A stretch of DNA of 35,906 nt from Rhodocyclaceae bacterium (GTDB lineage: Bacteria; Pseudomonadota; Gammaproteobacteria; Burkholderiales; Rhodocyclaceae). The stretch is taken from the NCBI GenBank assembly GCA_030682175.1, contig JAUXOM010000141.1, positions 1 through 35,906 of the forward strand, given 5' to 3'. Positions 1 to 11,178 of the stretch are shown here, piece after piece (positions within the stretch are counted from its first letter, which is position 1; each line of letters begins with the position of its first letter). Made by a program: the position numbers and the translations under genes. Below the pieces are notes generated by a model. It was not told where the DNA came from. It searched no databases and saw only the letters and a list, made by a program, of their open reading frames with translations.

Positions 1-506
1 GGTGACACTCGTAACTGGCTGCCCATCGGTGCCGTGACGCTCAATCCCGAGCGCGACGCCATCATAAAGACGCATTTGATGGGTAACCATATCCAACCGT
101 TGGCTGCATGACCGAGGCGACAACTACCTTGACGCGCGCCGTTCACGGACATAGGTTCTTTTCCGATCGGCGTCAGGAAGTTCAGCATGCCGTTCACGAA
201 GTAAGCAGAGAACTCGGTGCACTGGTTTTCGCCGACGTAGCAGTAGAAGCGGATCTCACCAGTAAACGGCACGGGCTCCCAGCGCTCGTTGACGCGGCTT
301 AGCCTGCCGACCAAGCGAGCGAGCCCATCGGCATTCGGGTCGCTCCTGTCCTCGATATCGTAGTCCAGGTGCCACAAAGAGCCGTCCGCGCGGATTTCGT
401 AGTTGTCCAGAAACTGTGCTGGCGTGTCCTTGGTCTGGTATTCCAGATCGTCGTCGCCGGCATCAGGCAATGGATATTTGCACTTCAGGTAATCGAACAT
501 TCCCAT
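1..506 (-). CDS. Hypothetical MGMFDY-type accessory protein, 3' end beyond window
   Basis: The minus-strand frame opens at the ATG ending at 506 (protein begins MGMFDYLKCKYPLP) and stays open to the window edge, so the C-terminus is missing. An AAAAGGA element lies about 8 bases before the start. The first ~110 residues are acidic, rich in Tyr and Asp, and read like a family of small uncharacterised proteins found in phages, plasmids and genomic islands; I recall that family only by its MGMFDY start. The stretch after the words NGMLNFLTPIG is low-complexity in character and could be a frameshifted or fused tail. No catalytic motif is visible and no function is proposed. Its position in the tRNA-Ser-flanking segment fits an accessory gene. 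Confidence 0.6.
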   Translation of the reverse strand, partial: MGMFDYLKCKYPLPDAGDDDLEYQTKDTPAQFLDNYEIRADGSLWHLDYDIEDRSDPNADGLARLVGRLSRVNERWEPVPFTGEIRFYCYVGENQCTEFSAYFVNGMLNFLTPIGKEPMSVNGARQGSCRLGHAANGWIWLPIKCVFMMASRSGLSVTAPMGSQLRVS

Positions 507-552
507 GATGTCATCCTTTTCTATAAACGGCCGGGACCTTGAAAAGCACAAA

Positions 553-612
553 GCCCGGAGTCCTTTCGGATCATCCGGGCCTCGTGGCCTGAGACCTTTC
601 GGTCTGTCGGGC
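553..612 (-). ncRNA. Two tandem hairpins with GAAA loops, possible structured RNA or leader
   Basis: Read on the minus strand, two hairpins follow one another. The first (612-586) has a GACC/GGTC inner stem closed by GAAA, with an outer GCC/GGC pairing. The second (580-553) has a perfect 7-bp outer stem GCCCGGA/TCCGGGC, a small internal loop and an inner TCC/GGA stem again closed by GAAA. Neither hairpin is followed by a T-run in either direction, which argues against a plain terminator. They lie about 45-105 bases upstream of the gene starting at 506 and would be in its 5' leader if transcribed from farther upstream. I do not recognise an Rfam family. Confidence 0.4.
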
Positions 613-906
613 TAGGCTATCCATTTCTCTCCCGGATGCTTTTTGTTGCGTATTCGTTCCAACCGTTGCACTGCGTGCGATCGTGATCGTATTCAAACGG
701 GGCGAACGCACTGATCGGGTAAACGGGTGACGTACCAAGCGCGCACGGCAACGCACTCAGGGACATCACCGCTAGGGGCTGCCGCTTGTGTGATCTGTCG
801 GTGTGGACACGCGTGTGTTGCACGTCATACTCCTGGATGGTTATCGGGAACTGTTGCCTGTGACACATTGGCGCGAATTGTGCCGGAAAGGGTGGCGCGC
901 GGCAAG

Positions 907-936
907 TGACTGTGATATCAATGACTGTGACATCAA
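907..936. repeat. Two tandem 15-bp direct repeats
   Basis: TGACTGTGATATCAA is followed directly by TGACTGTGACATCAA (one mismatch). The pair lies in about 500 bases (507-1010) in which I see no convincing gene, 75 bases upstream of the small ORF at 1011. It could be an operator or the remains of an iteron array, but two copies are too few to decide. Confidence 0.6.
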
Positions 937-1010
937 CATACATAGAATTCGCCGGTGTCGTCCTGGTCAGCTTCATGACAAATGGCTGGTAGGCTTCCGT
1001 ATTTTAGATT

Positions 1011-1151
1011 ATGAAACCACCCGCCAGCAAGAACAAGCGCAAACCCAATGATGGTTACGAACCTCTGGCGTTCAGGCAGGACGACGTCAGAAAGATGACT
1101 GCCAATGAGCAAGGCGAGAATCTCTTGCGCATCCTGAGCGCCGGCCTGTAA
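1011..1151 (+). CDS. Small basic hypothetical protein (46 aa)
   Basis: ATG at 1011 to TAA at 1151 encodes 46 residues, starting MKPPASKNKRKPNDGYEPL and ending LLRILSAGL. The N-terminal 13 residues are strongly basic and the rest is an amphipathic, acidic-basic mix without membrane segment or known motif. No good ribosome binding site is seen. It sits in the same orientation as the AlpA-like gene downstream, so the two may be a short accessory transcript. The coding nature rests only on its composition and context. Confidence 0.35.
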   Translation: MKPPASKNKRKPNDGYEPLAFRQDDVRKMTANEQGENLLRILSAGL

Positions 1152-1288
1152 CGCAAACTCAATCTCCCGCAGACAACGACGCACCCACAAGCTGCTAGAC
1201 CAAGGAAGAAGGTGTCTGAGCAATCAGTCCAGCCAGCGCCCCTCCCCCACCCGATCGTCCTCAAGAAATTTGCAAGTTTCATTCGGTG

Positions 1289-1474
1289 ATGGTGATCATC
1301 TCGGAGGAACTGCTGGCCGCGCGCTGGTTTTGTTCGGTTTCACGCATTCAGCGCTGGCGCTCACAGAAGATCGGACCACCCTACATCAAGATGATGGGAC
1401 GCATCCTTTATCGGGTGAGCGAGATCGAGGCCTACGAGCAGTCCTGCCTCGTCATCCCTGGGGCGGAGAAATAG
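1289..1474 (+). CDS. AlpA/excisionase-like helix-turn-helix protein
   Basis: A 61-residue protein starting at ATG 1289 (a GTG one codon earlier is possible). It has the layout of the HTH_17/AlpA class of winged-helix proteins: an N-terminal helix-turn-helix (SEELLAARWFCSVSRIQRWR), then a GPPYIK turn, a short beta hairpin (GRILYRVSEIE) and the closing IEAYE helix. Proteins of this type are usually excisionases or prophage/island regulators. That fits its place beside a tRNA gene in accessory DNA. A CGGAGGA lies inside the start region rather than upstream, so initiation is uncertain. No integrase is present within the window. Confidence 0.65.
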   Translation: MVIISEELLAARWFCSVSRIQRWRSQKIGPPYIKMMGRILYRVSEIEAYEQSCLVIPGAEK

Positions 1475-1553
1475 GCCCATTTCTGCAGCTTAGTTCCAAG
1501 CCGTTACAAGCTATTCCAACAAACCGCAGCAATTTCCAAGCGAAAGCAAAACA

Positions 1554-1587
1554 CTGCACTAAAGACAGTTTGAAGTGCAGAATTTTT
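1554..1587 (+). terminator. Possible terminator after the AlpA-like gene
   Basis: CTGCACT and AGTGCAG form a perfect 7-bp stem around a 13-base loop, followed by AATTTTT. The stem is AT-balanced and the loop large, so it is a moderate candidate. Apart from this and the hairpin at 1703-1738, nothing recognisable is seen between 1475 and 1748. Confidence 0.4.
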
Positions 1588-1702
1588 GGGGCCAACAGAC
1601 GAAAAATACCTCTTCTGAACGGTACAGTTCAGTCCTGTCAAAAACTTGGGAGGTCAAGAGGTTTTGCCTGGAACCCCTTGTGGCAATGGGTTTCAGCGAT
1701 TT

Positions 1703-1738
1703 GGTACGCCAACTTAAGACAGTTCGCGTTGGCGTACC
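1703..1738. repeat. Perfect 11-bp inverted repeat beside the tRNA-Ser 3' end
   Basis: GGTACGCCAAC and GTTGGCGTACC are perfect inverse copies separated by 14 bases, ending 10 bases from the 3' end of the tRNA. No T-run follows on either side. It may help process or end the tRNA transcript, or be a recombinase core site left by an element integrated at the tRNA. Confidence 0.5.
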
Positions 1739-1748
1739 TTGCCATTAC

Positions 1749-1841
1749 TGGCGGAGAAGGAGGGATTCGAACCCTCGATCCAGGTTTTGCCCAGATGCGC
1801 CCTTAGCAGGGGCGTGCCTTCGACCACTCGGCCACTTCTCC
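1749..1841 (-). tRNA. tRNA-Ser(GCT)
   Basis: The minus strand gives a 93-nt class II tRNA: acceptor stem GGAGAAG/CTTCTCC, anticodon loop CTGCTAA with anticodon GCT, a long variable arm, the T-loop GGTTCGAATCC, and an encoded 3' CCA. The long variable arm and the anticodon identify the serine tRNA for AGC/AGU codons. It lies directly downstream of lysC on the same strand, an arrangement I know from other betaproteobacteria. Its 3' end faces the accessory segment 1-1748, the usual side for island integration. Confidence 0.95.
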
Positions 1842-1883
1842 GCAGGGGGGCGATGATAAACACATCACCCCCTCTGGTCAAAC

Positions 1884-3125
1884 TCAAACAGGTGCCTTGT
1901 CGAGTCCAAAGGCCTGATGCAAGGCCCGGACGGCAAGTTCGAGATATTTCTCGTCCACCACAACGGAGATCTTGATTTCGGAAGTCGAGATCATCCGGAT
2001 GTTGATGCCTTCTTCGGCCAGCGCGCGGAACATCTGGCTGGCGACACCGGGATGGGAGCGCATGCCGACGCCGACGGCGGAGACTTTGCAGATCTTGTTG
2101 TCACCTTCGATGGCACGCGCGCCGATATGTGGCTTGATCTGTTCGTCGAGAATCTTGAAGGTGCGGTCGTAATCGCCGCGATTCACGGTGAATGAAAAGT
2201 CGGTGGTACCGTCATGGCCGACGTTCTGGATGATGACGTCAACGTCGATGTTGGCTTCGGCAATCGGGCCGAGGATCTGCGAAGCAATGCCCGGGCGATC
2301 CGGCACGCCCTGCACGGTGAGTTTGGCTTCGTCGCGATTGAAGGCGATGCCTGAGATGATGGGTTGTTCCATTTGCTTGTCTTCCTCAACGGTAATCAGT
2401 GTGCCGGGGGTTTCCTTGCCTTCCTCTTCGAAGCTGGACAGCACACGCAACTTGACTTTGTACTTGCCGGCGAATTCGACGGAGCGAATCTGCAGCACTT
2501 TCGAGCCGAGGCTCGCCATTTCGAGCATTTCCTCGAAGGTGATGCGATCAAGCTTGCGCGCCTCCGGCACGATGCGCGGGTCGGTGGTGTAAACGCCATC
2601 GACGTCGGTGTAGATCTGGCATTCGTCGGCCTTGAGGGCGGCGGCCAGTGCGACGGCCGTGGTGTCCGAGCCGCCCCGCCCCAGCGTGGTGATGTTGCCC
2701 AATTCATCGACCCCCTGAAAGCCGGCGACGATGATGACCGTGTCGTTATCGAGGTCGCGCCGCATGTTTGCTTCATCGATCGACAGGATGCGCGCCTTGG
2801 TGAAGACGCTGTCGGTCAGCACCTTGACCTGGCCGCCGGTATAGCTTTTGGCCTTGACGCCCGTATCCTGCAGGGCCATCGCCAATAGCGCGATGGTGAC
2901 CTGCTCGCCGGTGGAAATCATGACGTCAAGCTCGCGCGGGTGAGGGTGCGGCGTGACATTTTTCGCCAGGGCAAGGAGACGATTGGTTTCGCCACTCATG
3001 GCAGACACCACCACCACCACTTGATTTCCCTGCTTTTTCCAGCGGCTGACCCGCCGGGCCACATCCCGGATGCGTTCGGGAGTCCCCATCGAGGTACCAC
3101 CGTATTTTTGAACAATCAGTGCCAT
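1884..3125 (-). CDS. lysC: Aspartate kinase (lysine-sensitive type, alpha/beta)
   Basis: A 413-residue aspartokinase, the first step from aspartate to lysine, threonine and methionine. The kinase domain begins with KYGGTSMG (residues 7-14) and contains FQGVDELGNITTLGRGGSDTTA, the substrate-binding signature, and later the TDVDGVYTTDPR segment. Two C-terminal ACT domains (about residues 265-405) bind the feedback inhibitor. I chose the ATG at 3125 (MALIVQKYGG) over an upstream in-frame start because the family begins there. No strong Shine-Dalgarno is visible. In this family the ACT region can also be translated from an internal start to give the beta subunit; I see no clear internal signal. 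tRNA-Ser follows 42 bases downstream. Confidence 0.97.
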   Translation of the reverse strand: MALIVQKYGGTSMGTPERIRDVARRVSRWKKQGNQVVVVVSAMSGETNRLLALAKNVTPHPHPRELDVMISTGEQVTIALLAMALQDTGVKAKSYTGGQVKVLTDSVFTKARILSIDEANMRRDLDNDTVIIVAGFQGVDELGNITTLGRGGSDTTAVALAAALKADECQIYTDVDGVYTTDPRIVPEARKLDRITFEEMLEMASLGSKVLQIRSVEFAGKYKVKLRVLSSFEEEGKETPGTLITVEEDKQMEQPIISGIAFNRDEAKLTVQGVPDRPGIASQILGPIAEANIDVDVIIQNVGHDGTTDFSFTVNRGDYDRTFKILDEQIKPHIGARAIEGDNKICKVSAVGVGMRSHPGVASQMFRALAEEGINIRMISTSEIKISVVVDEKYLELAVRALHQAFGLDKAPV

Positions 3126-3201
3126 ATTCGGTCCATAGACTTGCAAAGGCGCGCATTTTATCCGATCAGCGGATTTACTGAAATTTTATGTTGTCTATTA
3201 C

Positions 3202-3230
3202 TTGTATGGCGATGAAATATCCGATATGCT
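3202..3230 (+). promoter_or_regulatory. Possible sigma-70 promoter for the XRE regulator
   Basis: TTGTAT (3202-3207) and TATGCT (3225-3230) are separated by 17 bases in the AT-rich gap between lysC and the XRE gene. Both boxes are imperfect, so this is only the best candidate in the gap. Confidence 0.3.
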
Positions 3231-3315
3231 TCCAGCTATGACTTCAGTTGTATCCCCACTGTAGCCAGTAACTGACCCGTCATAACCATTGAGTATTTTT
3301 ATAAAGGATAACCAT

Positions 3316-3606
3316 ATGAAAAACACAGATAAAGCTGATGCCCGCGAGATTCGCCGCAAGCTGGGTCTGAACCAGCAACAGTTCTGGTCAAAGCTGGGCG
3401 TCACCCAGAGTGGCGGTTCGCGCTATGAAAGCGGTCGCAACATGCCGCGCCCGGTCCAGCATCTGCTGCGCCTGGTTCATGTCGAGCAAATCGACATCCA
3501 GAAGATCAAGCGCGAGGATTACGAAGTCATCGAATTCCTGCGGGCCAAGAACTCCGAGCTGTTCAAGGACTTGAAAAAGCAGGCAAAAGTCTGGAAAAAA
3601 GCTTAA
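3316..3606 (+). CDS. XRE-family helix-turn-helix regulator
   Basis: A 96-residue protein. Residues ~10-60 form a lambda-repressor-type HTH: IRRKLGLNQQQFWSKLGVTQSGGSRYE, followed by SGRNMPRPVQHLLRL. The C-terminal third is charged and lysine-rich and may be helical. I chose ATG 3316 over an upstream start because AAAGGA lies 8 bases before it and the HTH protein family starts with MKN-like residues. It is divergent from lysC and convergent with the radical SAM gene. The target is unknown; no matching operator is evident. Confidence 0.85.
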   Translation: MKNTDKADAREIRRKLGLNQQQFWSKLGVTQSGGSRYESGRNMPRPVQHLLRLVHVEQIDIQKIKREDYEVIEFLRAKNSELFKDLKKQAKVWKKA

Positions 3607-3651
3607 CCGGACAGCATTTCCGGATCAAGGGCTGACCCGTACGGTCAGCCC
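3607..3651. terminator. Convergent hairpins between the XRE and radical SAM genes
   Basis: A 5-bp hairpin CCGGA/TCCGG (3607-3623) is followed by a perfect 9-bp stem GGGCTGACC/GGTCAGCCC with a 5-base loop (3629-3651). The second stem lies inside the last codons of the minus-strand radical SAM gene. There is no long T-run. The convergent position suggests shared transcription ending. Confidence 0.4.
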
Positions 3652-4479
3652 GGTTCTACCCCTGATGCGTTCAGCTTGTTCTTCCAGCCATTCATTTGGC
3701 AATGAGGAAAGGCGCGGCGCCTCCGGCTGCAATGAAGGGCGTGCCAGGCCGTACAGATGCACGCCACCGATGCTGCCCCTTGCCTGCAACAGCAGATCAA
3801 GATAAGCCGCCAGCGCGGCCGCTGCGGGCGGCTTGCCGTCGATGGCGAACAGGCAGGTCTGCACCCACGTCGCGCATAGCTCCCCGGATTGCCGCAGGTG
3901 GCGCAACACAGTCGCCGGCTGCAGCGCCACGCCATTGATGCGCCGCAGGGTGGCGGCGTCGCCGGCATCGACCTTGAACCACACTTCCCCCGCCCGTGCG
4001 CCGATCATGGCGATGCCGCGCCGTACCGACGCGCGGCCGAGCATGCTGCCATTTGTAATAAGGCGCAGCCGGGGCGGTTCGCCAGACACGTGTGCATCAA
4101 GGCAGCGACCCACTCGCTCCACGGCTTCGGCAAACTCGGCAGCGGTCGTGGGCTCGCCGTTGCCGGAAAAGGCAACATCAACTATCTTTCTGGCCTCTGG
4201 CGGAGCATGCCGTTCGAGAAAATCGCCCACATAAAGCTGCGCCAGCATGTCCCGCAACTCGGCCTCCAGTCGATCAAGATCAATCGGCGGCGGACCACCG
4301 CGTTTGAGGTCGGGCACCTGGCAGTAGATGCAACGCCAGTTGCAGGCATTGTTGGGATTGAGATTGATGCCGACCGAAACCCCGCCGGCCCGGCGCGAAA
4401 TCACCGGATAGACGTAAGTCATGCCGGCGCTGTCGCGGCTGTGATCCTTGACGGTAAGGCGGCCTGAGGCGGGAGGCAT
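3625..4479 (-). CDS. Radical SAM protein of unknown substrate
   Basis: A 284-residue protein with the radical SAM iron-sulfur motif CNWRCIYC (C-x3-C-x2-C) at about residues 46-53, preceded by GINLNPNNA, and a GNGEPT glycine-rich motif for S-adenosylmethionine binding near residue 106. The N-terminal MTYVYPVISRR segment is shared by a betaproteobacterial group usually left as plain 'radical SAM protein'. The start could instead be the ATG of MTYVYP, 19 codons downstream. It is divergent from queD with about 80 bases between. The QueE step (6-carboxytetrahydropterin to 7-carboxy-7-deazaguanine) also needs a radical SAM enzyme, but the spacing and length here do not look like classical QueE, so a queuosine role is only a guess from position. 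Confidence 0.85.
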   Translation of the reverse strand: MPPASGRLTVKDHSRDSAGMTYVYPVISRRAGGVSVGINLNPNNACNWRCIYCQVPDLKRGGPPPIDLDRLEAELRDMLAQLYVGDFLERHAPPEARKIVDVAFSGNGEPTTAAEFAEAVERVGRCLDAHVSGEPPRLRLITNGSMLGRASVRRGIAMIGARAGEVWFKVDAGDAATLRRINGVALQPATVLRHLRQSGELCATWVQTCLFAIDGKPPAAAALAAYLDLLLQARGSIGGVHLYGLARPSLQPEAPRLSSLPNEWLEEQAERIRGRTGLTVRVSP

Positions 4480-4516
4480 GGGAGACTTTGCTGAGAGTGG
4501 ATGGAAGTGGCTGGGA

Positions 4517-4522
4517 TATACT
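4517..4522 (+). promoter_or_regulatory. Possible -10 box for the queD-gcv operon
   Basis: TATACT lies 38 bases before the queD start in the divergent gap. No good -35 hexamer is found at 16-18 bases. No glycine riboswitch or preQ1 aptamer is recognisable in the 80-base gap. Confidence 0.3.
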
Positions 4523-4559
4523 GCGCCAGTAAAAATTCCCCCGGATTATCGCCCATCCC

Positions 4560-5036
4560 ATGCAGATCACGCGCCGTCTCGAATTTGACGCCGGTCATCG
4601 CATTCCTGACCACCAAAGCCAGTGCCGCCATCTGCACGGGCACCGCTATGCGCTGGAAATCACCCTCACCGGCGAGGTCATCGAGGCCGCCGGTCAGCCG
4701 CACAACGGCATGGTGATGGACTTTTCCGAGGTCAAGGCGATCGCCGTGCGCCACGTCGTCGCGGTTTGGGACCACGCCTTTCTGGTCTATCGCCACGACG
4801 CGCCGGTCGTCGAGTTTCTCGCCAGCCTGCCCGGCCACAAGACCGTCGTGCTCGATCGCGTGCCGACCGCCGAAAACCTGGCGCGGATTGCCTTCGAGTT
4901 GCTCGACCCGGTCTATCGCGACGCATATGGAAGTAATGCGGGCAACCACCTGCACCTGGAACGGGTGCGCATCTACGAAACCCCCAATTGCTGGGCCGAT
5001 TGCCGGCGCAGCGATTTTTCTCCGGTCAAACCATGA
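4560..5036 (+). CDS. queD: 6-carboxy-5,6,7,8-tetrahydropterin synthase
   Basis: A 158-residue member of the PTPS/QueD family, making 6-carboxytetrahydropterin from dihydroneopterin triphosphate in queuosine synthesis. FDAGHRIP (about residues 9-16) and HLHGHRY supply the zinc histidines; the Cys of SQCRHLHGH is the catalytic cysteine position. The later segments MVMDFSEVK and WDHAFLV match the family. It is longer than the E. coli enzyme (about 120 residues), with an added loop and a C-terminal CWADC tail. Its stop overlaps the gcvT start (ATGA), so it is translationally coupled to the glycine cleavage genes. No Shine-Dalgarno is visible. Confidence 0.9.
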   Translation: MQITRRLEFDAGHRIPDHQSQCRHLHGHRYALEITLTGEVIEAAGQPHNGMVMDFSEVKAIAVRHVVAVWDHAFLVYRHDAPVVEFLASLPGHKTVVLDRVPTAENLARIAFELLDPVYRDAYGSNAGNHLHLERVRIYETPNCWADCRRSDFSPVKP

Positions 5037-6118
5037 TCCAGCGCACCCCCCTGTACGACAGCCATCTCGCCGCTCACGGCCGCATCGTCAACTTCGCGGA
5101 CTGGGAAATGCCCATCAACTACGGCTCGCAGATCGAGGAGCATCACGCCGTCCGTCAGGATGCCGGCATGTTCGATGTCTCGCACATGCTTAGCCTAGAC
5201 CTCAGCGGCGGCGAGTCGCAGGCTTTCCTGCGCCATCTGCTGGCCAACGATGTCGCCAAATTGACCGTGCCCGGCAAGGCGCTCTATTCCTGCCTGCTCC
5301 AGGAAGATGGCGGTGTCATCGACGACCTGATCGTTTATTTTTTCACCCCGACGCACTACCGCATCGTCGTCAATGCCGGCACTGCGGAGAAGGATCTGGG
5401 CTGGATGCAGCTGCAAGCCGCCGACTACGCCGTCAGCCTCAAGCCGCGCCGTGACCTGGCGATGATCGCCGTGCAGGGCCCGCAGGCGCGCGAGCGTTTC
5501 TGGACAGCCTTCCCGGCCAGCCGTGCCGCCAGCGCAGCACTCGTGCCGTTTCAGGCCGCCGAATGGAATGACTGGTTGATCGCCCGCACCGGCTACACCG
5601 GCGAGGATGGTTTTGAAATCGCCGTGCCGGCCACTGCCGCCGCCAGCGTGTGGGAAAAACTGGTCGCCGCCGGCATCCGCCCCTGCGGCCTCGGCGCCCG
5701 CGACACCCTGCGTCTCGAAGCCGGCATGAACCTCTATGGCCAGGACATGGACGAAACGCAAAACCCGCTCGAATCGGGCCTGACCTGGACCGTAGATTTC
5801 AAGGATGCCAGTCGCGACTTCATCGGGAAAAGGGCGCTCGCGGAACTGCGCGAGCGGTCGGCGCTCAGAGTATTTCTCGGACTCGTGCTGCTCGACAAGG
5901 GCGTGCTGCGCGCCCACCAGAAAGTCGTCACCGCCCAGGGCGCGGGCGAAATCACCAGCGGCAGTTTCTCGCCCACACTCAACCAGTCGATCGCCCTGGC
6001 GCGCCTGCCCGGCGGCGTCGCTCCCGGCGACCTTGTCGAAGTGGCCGTCCGCGACAAATTACTGCGCGCGAAGGTCGTCAAACCGTCTTTCGTGCGTCAC
6101 GGCAAATCCCTCATCTGA
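5033..6118 (+). CDS. gcvT: Glycine cleavage system T protein (aminomethyltransferase)
   Basis: A 361-residue aminomethyltransferase that moves the methylene carbon of glycine from lipoyl-H protein to tetrahydrofolate, releasing ammonia. Typical segments are [23 protein letters not shown] at the N-terminus, the folate region around [26 protein letters not shown], and the C-terminal domain beginning near FIGKRAL. The start at 5033 was chosen because it overlaps the queD stop as ATGA and matches the family N-terminus; a longer in-frame start at 4988 lies inside queD. gcvH follows 25 bases on. Confidence 0.97.
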   Translation: MIQRTPLYDSHLAAHGRIVNFADWEMPINYGSQIEEHHAVRQDAGMFDVSHMLSLDLSGGESQAFLRHLLANDVAKLTVPGKALYSCLLQEDGGVIDDLIVYFFTPTHYRIVVNAGTAEKDLGWMQLQAADYAVSLKPRRDLAMIAVQGPQARERFWTAFPASRAASAALVPFQAAEWNDWLIARTGYTGEDGFEIAVPATAAASVWEKLVAAGIRPCGLGARDTLRLEAGMNLYGQDMDETQNPLESGLTWTVDFKDASRDFIGKRALAELRERSALRVFLGLVLLDKGVLRAHQKVVTAQGAGEITSGSFSPTLNQSIALARLPGGVAPGDLVEVAVRDKLLRAKVVKPSFVRHGKSLI

Positions 6119-6143
6119 ACTCACTACTCAATCGGAGCCCATC

Positions 6144-6523
6144 ATGAACATCCCCGCCGATCTCAAGTACACCCAATCCCATGAATGGGTGAAGCAGGAA
6201 GCCGACGGCACCGTCACCATCGGCATCACCGATCACGCCCAGGAAGCGCTTGGCGACATCGTGTTTCTCGAACTCCCCGAGCCCGGTCTGATGGTGAAGG
6301 TCGGCGAGGAGTGCGCGGTGGTTGAATCGGTCAAGGCCGCATCCGACATCTATGCGCCGCTCGCCGGTGAGGTCGTCGCCAGAAACGAAGAGGCCATTGG
6401 CGCCCCCGAGAGCGTGAATCAGAATGCCTATGCCGCCTGGTTGTTCAGGATGAAACCCGCCAATCCGGCCGACCTGAGCTTGCTGCTCGACGCCGCCGCC
6501 TACGAGAAGGTCGCCGCAGAATA

Positions 6524-6524
<1 letters not shown>
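6144..6524 (+). CDS. gcvH: Glycine cleavage system H protein
   Basis: A 126-residue lipoyl carrier that shuttles the aminomethyl group between P, T and L proteins. The lipoylation site is Lys64 in ESVKAASD. The N-terminus [16 protein letters not shown] is typical, and the ATG at 6144 has GGAGC 8 bases before it. A much longer open frame runs upstream through gcvT in another frame and is not real. The stop codon shares its last A with the gcvP start. Confidence 0.97.
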
Positions 6525-9341
<2,817 letters not shown>

Positions 9342-9349
<8 letters not shown>

Positions 9350-9874
9350 CCAACATCTGATCCTCACCGTCATCGGCGACGACCGTCCCGGCCTCGTCGA
9401 AGAGCTCGCCACCACCATCGCCACCCACGACGGCAACTGGCTCGAAGCCTCGCTGGCCCATCTGTCCGGCAAGTTTGCCGGCATTGTCCGGGTGGCTGTT
9501 CCGGCAGGGCAAGCTGCAGCATTGAAAGCCGCGCTGGCAAAGCTTAGCGGCCTCAAAGTCAGCGCCGAACTCGCTGCTGAGGAAAAGTCGGCGCCTCATT
9601 TGCCAACAATTGGACGGCGCTTCACGCTCAATCTCGTCGGCCACGACCGCATCGGCATCGTCAAGGAAGTCTCGCAGGTGCTGGCGCGTCATGCCGTCAA
9701 CGTCGAAGAACTGGCGACCTACACCAGCAGCGCGCCGATGTCGGCGGAAGTGCTTTTCCATGCCGAAGCCGAACTCTTCACCGCACCCGATTTCAACGCC
9801 CGCGCGCTGAAGGCCGAGCTGGAAAAACTCTCCGACGACCTGATGGTCGATATCACGCTGGGTGAAACCCTCTG

Positions 9875-9875
<1 letters not shown>
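9342..9875 (+). CDS. gcvR: GcvR-like tandem ACT-domain protein
   Basis: A 177-residue protein with two ACT domains (about residues 5-75 and 93-170), [18 protein letters not shown] and [20 protein letters not shown], as in GcvR, the glycine-responsive partner of GcvA in enterics. The start MADQH (9342) overlaps the gcvP stop by 8 bases; ATG 9336 is an alternative. The linker between the ACT domains contains the two ends of the dispersed repeat (9583-9594 and 9612-9619) separated by 17 unrelated bases. No gcvA homologue is seen in the window, so a regulatory role is inferred from domains and from linkage to gcvP. Confidence 0.85.
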
Positions 9876-10398
<523 letters not shown>

Positions 10399-10402
<4 letters not shown>

Positions 10403-11091
10403 CACGCGCCTGGCTGCTGCCGCTGCTGCTGATCGCCCTGCCGGTCCTCGCCACTGATTTGCCTGCCAGACCAAGCGGCACGCTGATCGATTTTCGTGTC
10501 GATGTGCAACACAGCGTTCCCAACGATCTGGGCCGGGCCAGCGCCTACGTCGAACTGACGGGCAGCGATCCGGCCGAGGTTGCGCGCAAGGTAAAGTCCG
10601 TCATCGCCGAGGGCCTCGCCACGGCCAAGGCCCAGCCGGGCATCACGGTGAAGAGCGGTGGCACGCACAGTTGGCCGATCTACGGCAAGGGCGGCCGCAC
10701 CATCGAAAGCTGGCGCATGCGCTCCGAGCTCCTGCTCGAAAGCCGCGATCCCGCAGCCCTGTCAACAGCCGTCGGCAAGTTGCAGGGCGGCACACTGGCC
10801 ATCGGCAACATCAACTTCTCACCCGCGCCGGAAACCCGCCGCAAGGCCGAGGACGATGCCACCCTCGAGGCCATCGAGGCCTTCAAAACCAAGGCCGAAC
10901 GCATCGCCGGGTCGATGAAGAAACCCTACCGCATCCGTCAGATGAGCGTTAATGGCAGCGGCAACTTCCCGCAGCCCCACCCCATGGCCCGCACCACCAT
11001 GATGGCCGCTGAAGCTGCGCCGATGCCGGTCGAGGCCGGCGAATCGAACGTCACGGTGAATGTCAGCGGGCAGATCGAGCTGATCGACTGA
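10399..11091 (+). CDS. SIMPL (DUF541) domain exported protein
   Basis: A 230-residue protein. Residues 1-18 ([18 protein letters not shown]) are a signal peptide; the rest is one SIMPL/DUF541 domain (about 25-225), a predicted periplasmic oligomeric fold with unknown biochemical role. The typical pattern of alternating alpha-beta with [25 protein letters not shown] at the end is present. The ATG at 10399 overlaps the carbonic anhydrase stop (ATGA), so it is the last gene of the queD-gcv run. A longer frame opening at 9862 is an artefact of translation through the carbonic anhydrase gene. Confidence 0.85.
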
Positions 11092-11178
11092 AAGTCGTCG
11101 CCAGAAGCCGCGAATAGCGGAGGGTCCCACCGCAGGTGGGGGCGTAGCGACTATGAGCGGCGCCCGGCATGCCGCCAA
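11092..11178. terminator. Structured convergent gap with hairpins
   Basis: The gap between the convergent SIMPL and ATPase genes holds GCCGC/GCGG and a perfect CCCACC-GCA-GGTGGG hairpin (11126-11140) within a wider imperfect GTCG...GCGAC pairing. No T-run follows. It could end transcription from both sides, or be a relic of a palindromic repeat; it opens with AAAGTCGTCGCC, a weak echo of the dispersed AAAGTCGGC repeat. Confidence 0.35.

Noticed and set aside
553-612. Hammerhead ribozyme
   Set aside because: GAAA and TGA words occur but the CTGANGA...GAAAC core order and the third stem are absent.
571-976. Open frames of 61-119 residues on the minus strand and 60-82 on the plus strand
   Set aside because: Composition is not protein-like, no binding sites, no recognisable motif; the segment looks non-coding.
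1270-1856. Open frames ending in GGEGGIRTLDPGF and RRRRDSNPRSRF
   Set aside because: These are translations of the antisense of tRNA-Ser, a classic false annotation.
2197-2206. A further AAAGTCGG word in lysC
   Set aside because: Only the first eight bases match the dispersed repeat; the rest is normal lysC coding sequence.
4480-4559. Glycine or preQ1 riboswitch before queD-gcvT
   Set aside because: The 80-base gap has no matching aptamer core.
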